NCBI GenBank assembly: GCA_045114665.1
Contig: JBGUKW010000104.1
Location: 1-7,367 of the forward strand
DNA from: CADAWZ01 sp045114665
GTDB lineage: Bacteria > Vulcanimicrobiota > CADAWZ01
DNA: 7,367 bases
Reading direction: 5' to 3'
Shown here: piece by piece, positions 5,715 to 7,367 of the stretch
Layout of the letters: each line of letters opens with the position of its first letter
How positions within the stretch are numbered: position 1 is the first letter of the stretch
Position numbers and translations under genes: made by a program
Notes under the pieces: generated by a model
Databases searched by the model: none
The model's input: only the letters and a program-made list of their open reading frames with translations
Told to the model about the DNA's origin: nothing

Positions 5715-6728
5715 ATGGCAAAATTAAAAGATAAAAGAATAAACAGCATCAATGCATTAGGAAAAAGGTCCCTTAATGATTTAAGAGAAGTTTCTAAAAA
5801 TGTTGGCGACTCAAGTACACAAATAGAGAAAAAAACGGATATTCTACAAAAAGAAATGCAAGAAATACAGACAAAAAAAGAACAAGATTTATTGTCAACT
5901 ATAAGTAAAGAACATAAAAAATTAGAATATTCTGATTTTTGGAGAGACAGACCAATAACGGAGATACCAATCAGTTTATTGGATAATGCACCTCATGACT
6001 GGAATATATTTCCGCCTTTATCAGAAACAAAAATGTTATATCTAAAAATGAGCATTGAAAATTCAGGATTGTTTGACCCAATTATAGTGAAAGAAAAAGA
6101 AAATGGACGTTACATGATTATTTCAGGGCATAATAGAGTACAAGCTCATAGAGAGTTGCTAGAAGAGTATAATGATGATAAATATACAAATATACGGGCA
6201 ATCGTGTATAAAAAAGAGGAATTAGATGATAAAAAAGCAAAAGAAATGATTATTGATACCAATTTTATACAAAGGGGAGATTTTAATTCAACTTTAAGAA
6301 CTAAAATTTTGCAAGCAAGAAGTGAAATCTATCAAACACAAAAAGACAAAAAGTCAAGAAATATTAAAGAGTTAGCCGAATCCTTTGGAATAAAAAAATC
6401 AGCTATTTATGATGATTTTGCAATTATTGAAAAACTGCATCCACAATATAAGGAACAATTTTTTAAAAACAAAATGAGTAGAAGAGTAGCTTTAAAATTA
6501 GCGCAATTTTCTATAGAAACACAGCAATGGATAATTGATACTTTACCACCGGCAAGAGATGATAATACAAAGCTTTTAAAGAAAAACATGACAAGAGAGC
6601 AGATAGAAAAAATATTTCTAACAGATAATAGTAAGAAAAGAACTGTAAAAGTTCAGATTCCGGATGAACGATATGATGAATTCTTAAAAATGTATCATAA
6701 CTTTTTAGAAAAAGAAGAAAATCAATAA
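5715..6728 (+). CDS. parB: ParB-family centromere-binding protein
   Basis: This is the DNA-binding partner of ParA; family members bind parS, load as CTP-dependent clamps and recruit ParA. The 337 residues have a charged N-terminal region with probable coiled coil (about 30-70). The ParB/sulfiredoxin-like domain follows (about 80-190): ITEIPISLLD, then FDPIIVKEKENGRYMIISGHNR (ISGHNR at 136-141 takes the place of the usual GERR or GHRR nucleotide box), then DTNFIQR (181-187) for the family ENxQR motif. A helix-turn-helix lies near 216-240 (IKELAESFGIKKSAIYDDFAI). A basic linker and a short C-terminal part, probably for dimerisation, end in LEKEENQ. The ATG at 5715 follows AGGAGG at 8 nt. The gene is co-transcribed with parA and ends at the terminator at 6802-6836. 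The nearby 19-bp dyads are the obvious candidate binding sites, by context and not by proof. Confidence 0.93.
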   Translation: MAKLKDKRINSINALGKRSLNDLREVSKNVGDSSTQIEKKTDILQKEMQEIQTKKEQDLLSTISKEHKKLEYSDFWRDRPITEIPISLLDNAPHDWNIFPPLSETKMLYLKMSIENSGLFDPIIVKEKENGRYMIISGHNRVQAHRELLEEYNDDKYTNIRAIVYKKEELDDKKAKEMIIDTNFIQRGDFNSTLRTKILQARSEIYQTQKDKKSRNIKELAESFGIKKSAIYDDFAIIEKLHPQYKEQFFKNKMSRRVALKLAQFSIETQQWIIDTLPPARDDNTKLLKKNMTREQIEKIFLTDNSKKRTVKVQIPDERYDEFLKMYHNFLEKEENQ

Positions 6729-6731
6729 AAA

Positions 6732-6748
6732 TATGTTTTGTAAACATA
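6732..6748. repeat. perfect inverted repeat just after parB
   Basis: TATGTTT TGT AAACATA has 7-bp arms and lies 4 bp after the parB stop. It has no T run, so it is not itself a terminator. It could be an operator, an element boundary or chance. Confidence 0.3.
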
Positions 6749-6754
6749 CCACGT

Positions 6755-6785
6755 AAACCCTACACATTTAGGTGGGGGAACAGCA
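6755..6785 (+). repeat. hairpin repeat resembling an IS200/IS605-type right end, copy 3
   Basis: AAACCCTACACATTTA followed by GGTGGGGGAACAGCAG is the same family as 2964-2983 and 3408-3428 but inverted. It lies between the parB stop and the terminator at 6802. The stem is imperfect and no transposase is nearby, so it looks like a solitary remnant. Confidence 0.35.
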
Positions 6786-6801
6786 GATTAAATAATGATG
6801 A

Positions 6802-6836
6802 AGAAAAAGACCCGTTTTCAATACAGGTCTTTTTCT
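6802..6836. terminator. bidirectional intrinsic terminator between parB and the 66-residue gene
   Basis: AGAAAAAGACC (6802-6812) and GGTCTTTTTCT (6826-6836) are exact 11-bp complements around a 13-nt loop. The T-rich 3' arm reads the same on either strand. It lies 73 bp after the parB stop and 10 bp past the stop of the convergent 66-residue gene, so it can end both transcripts. Confidence 0.8.
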
Positions 6837-6845
6837 ATACTAAAT

Positions 6846-7046
6846 TTAATCAAGGATTTGTGATACGACCATTTCAGGTTGAATATTTTTTTTATAAGCT
6901 GTGTCTAAACAAACCTCCTTTTTTCCTTTTTTTGTGTACACTAATAAATCTTCTGTATGCTGTTCATTATACTGAACAGTCGTCTCTACGGATTTTTCTT
7001 TCAAACGAGAAAGAACTTCTTTTTTAAATAAAAAATAATTGTTCAT
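6846..7046 (-). CDS. hypothetical 66-residue protein, possibly related to the DUF5688 N-terminus
   Basis: The protein opens with a basic amphipathic helix (FLFKKEVLSRLKEK) and ends with LDTAYKKNIQPEMVVSQILD. A helix, then a variable Asn-containing strand, then a D-L-V strand, then L(D/N)xxY and a closing helix resembles the start of DUF5688 proteins, which are common in Lachnospiraceae but far longer. The likeness is weak and from memory of the pattern only. The ATG at 7046 has a very good AAGGAGG ribosome site and the stop is followed at once by a terminator, so a real short gene is likely. There is no signal peptide or membrane segment. Its upstream region holds the element shared with the 99-residue gene. 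Confidence 0.7.
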   Translation of the reverse strand: MNNYFLFKKEVLSRLKEKSVETTVQYNEQHTEDLLVYTKKGKKEVCLDTAYKKNIQPEMVVSQILD

Positions 7047-7061
7047 ATCGGTTTCCTCCTT

Positions 7062-7103
7062 ATTAAAATATCAATAAACATTTACATCTTTAATATGAGT
7101 TTT
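7062..7103 (-). promoter_or_regulatory. conserved upstream element, copy 2 (before the 66-residue gene)
   Basis: This is the partner of 2861-2901, ending only 15 bp before the ATG at 7046. On the minus strand AAAACTCATATTA and TTTATTGA are kept, with their distance changed by one base. Because the TTTATTGA block ends so near the ribosome site, the element must contain the core promoter or act on the transcript leader. Confidence 0.5.
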
Positions 7104-7132
7104 TTGCTCCAACTTTGAAATAGAAAAAAAGG

Positions 7133-7367
7133 TTATTCATTGTATTGTTTCTGATATGTAAGAACTTCAGGGGCTGGGTTCTTAATAAAATTAATAAACC
7201 GTCTATCCTGTTTTACAGCTTCTAGCTGTGTCTCAGGAGTTGGATTTTCAATGAAATTAATAGCCAGCCCATCCTGTTTCACAGCTTCCAGTTGCATTTC
7301 AAATGTTGGATTCTCAATAAATTGAATAGAACGCCCATACTGTTTCACAGCCTCCAATTGTACCTCA
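7133..7367 (-). CDS. C-terminal part of a 22-residue-repeat protein (DUF4116-like), 5' end outside window
   Basis: The frame is open to the right edge (77 codons seen; first readable residues EVQLEAVKQ). It is made of three tandem 22-residue repeats of the type QLEAVKQDGLAINFIENP plus a TPET-like linker, then a tail APEVLTYQKQYNE. The repeat resembles DUF4116-type AVKQNG repeats, which form helical solenoids of unknown function. At DNA level the unit is 66 bp and the copies are well conserved, which suggests expansion by slippage or recombination. The last repeat is the most changed (DRRFINFIKN). The stop lies 86 bp before the start of the 66-residue gene, in the same direction. Whether the protein is exported or what it binds cannot be judged from this part. 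Confidence 0.75.
   Translation of the reverse strand, partial: EVQLEAVKQYGRSIQFIENPTFEMQLEAVKQDGLAINFIENPTPETQLEAVKQDRRFINFIKNPAPEVLTYQKQYNE

Noticed and set aside
6511..6747. 78-codon leftward frame overlapping the parB end
   Set aside because: Antisense shadow of parB with no upstream ribosome site of note.

Overview
The window looks like part of a low-GC Firmicutes replicon, most likely from an anaerobic gut or rumen Clostridium-type bacterium of the Lachnospiraceae kind. The signs are a strongly AT-rich sequence, AGGAGG-type ribosome binding sites, an oxygen-sensitive class III ribonucleotide reductase, and small hypothetical genes of a style common in that family. A ParA/ParB pair beside a large repeat array points to a plasmid, chromid or other low-copy element. 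No replication initiator gene is visible, so this is an inference.

Layout from left to right. Positions 1-61 may hold the last codons of a rightward gene. A bidirectional terminator near 114-170 separates it from a leftward operon: nrdD (293-2503) preceded by an unrecognised acidic 99-residue gene (2524-2823). From about 2918 to 4454 there is no convincing gene. This stretch is a palindrome array built from a 19-bp dyad, TTTTCCATCNGATGGAAAA, packed into three higher-order units (two of about 373 bp and one of about 480 bp with extra sequence). Each unit also carries one perfect copy of a second palindrome, TTACTTAACGATTAAGTAA. A short stretch that looks like a decayed IS200/IS605 end interrupts the array. 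Next come a promoter with extended -10, parA (4656-5651), two more copies of the 19-bp dyad, and parB (5715-6728). A bidirectional hairpin terminator closes parB against leftward small genes: a 66-residue protein (6846-7046) and the C-terminal part of a 22-residue-repeat protein that runs off the right edge.

How it fits together. The array plus parAB reads as a complete ParABS partition locus whose centromere is unusually large and does not match the canonical chromosomal parS (TGTTTCACGTGAAACA). The same dyad lies in the parA-parB gap and upstream of the 99-residue gene/nrdD operon, so ParB binding could reach both its own gene and nrdD. The two leftward small genes (2823 and 7046) share a conserved element of about 41 bp upstream, suggesting a common control. 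The array and this shared element are the two most interesting signals here.
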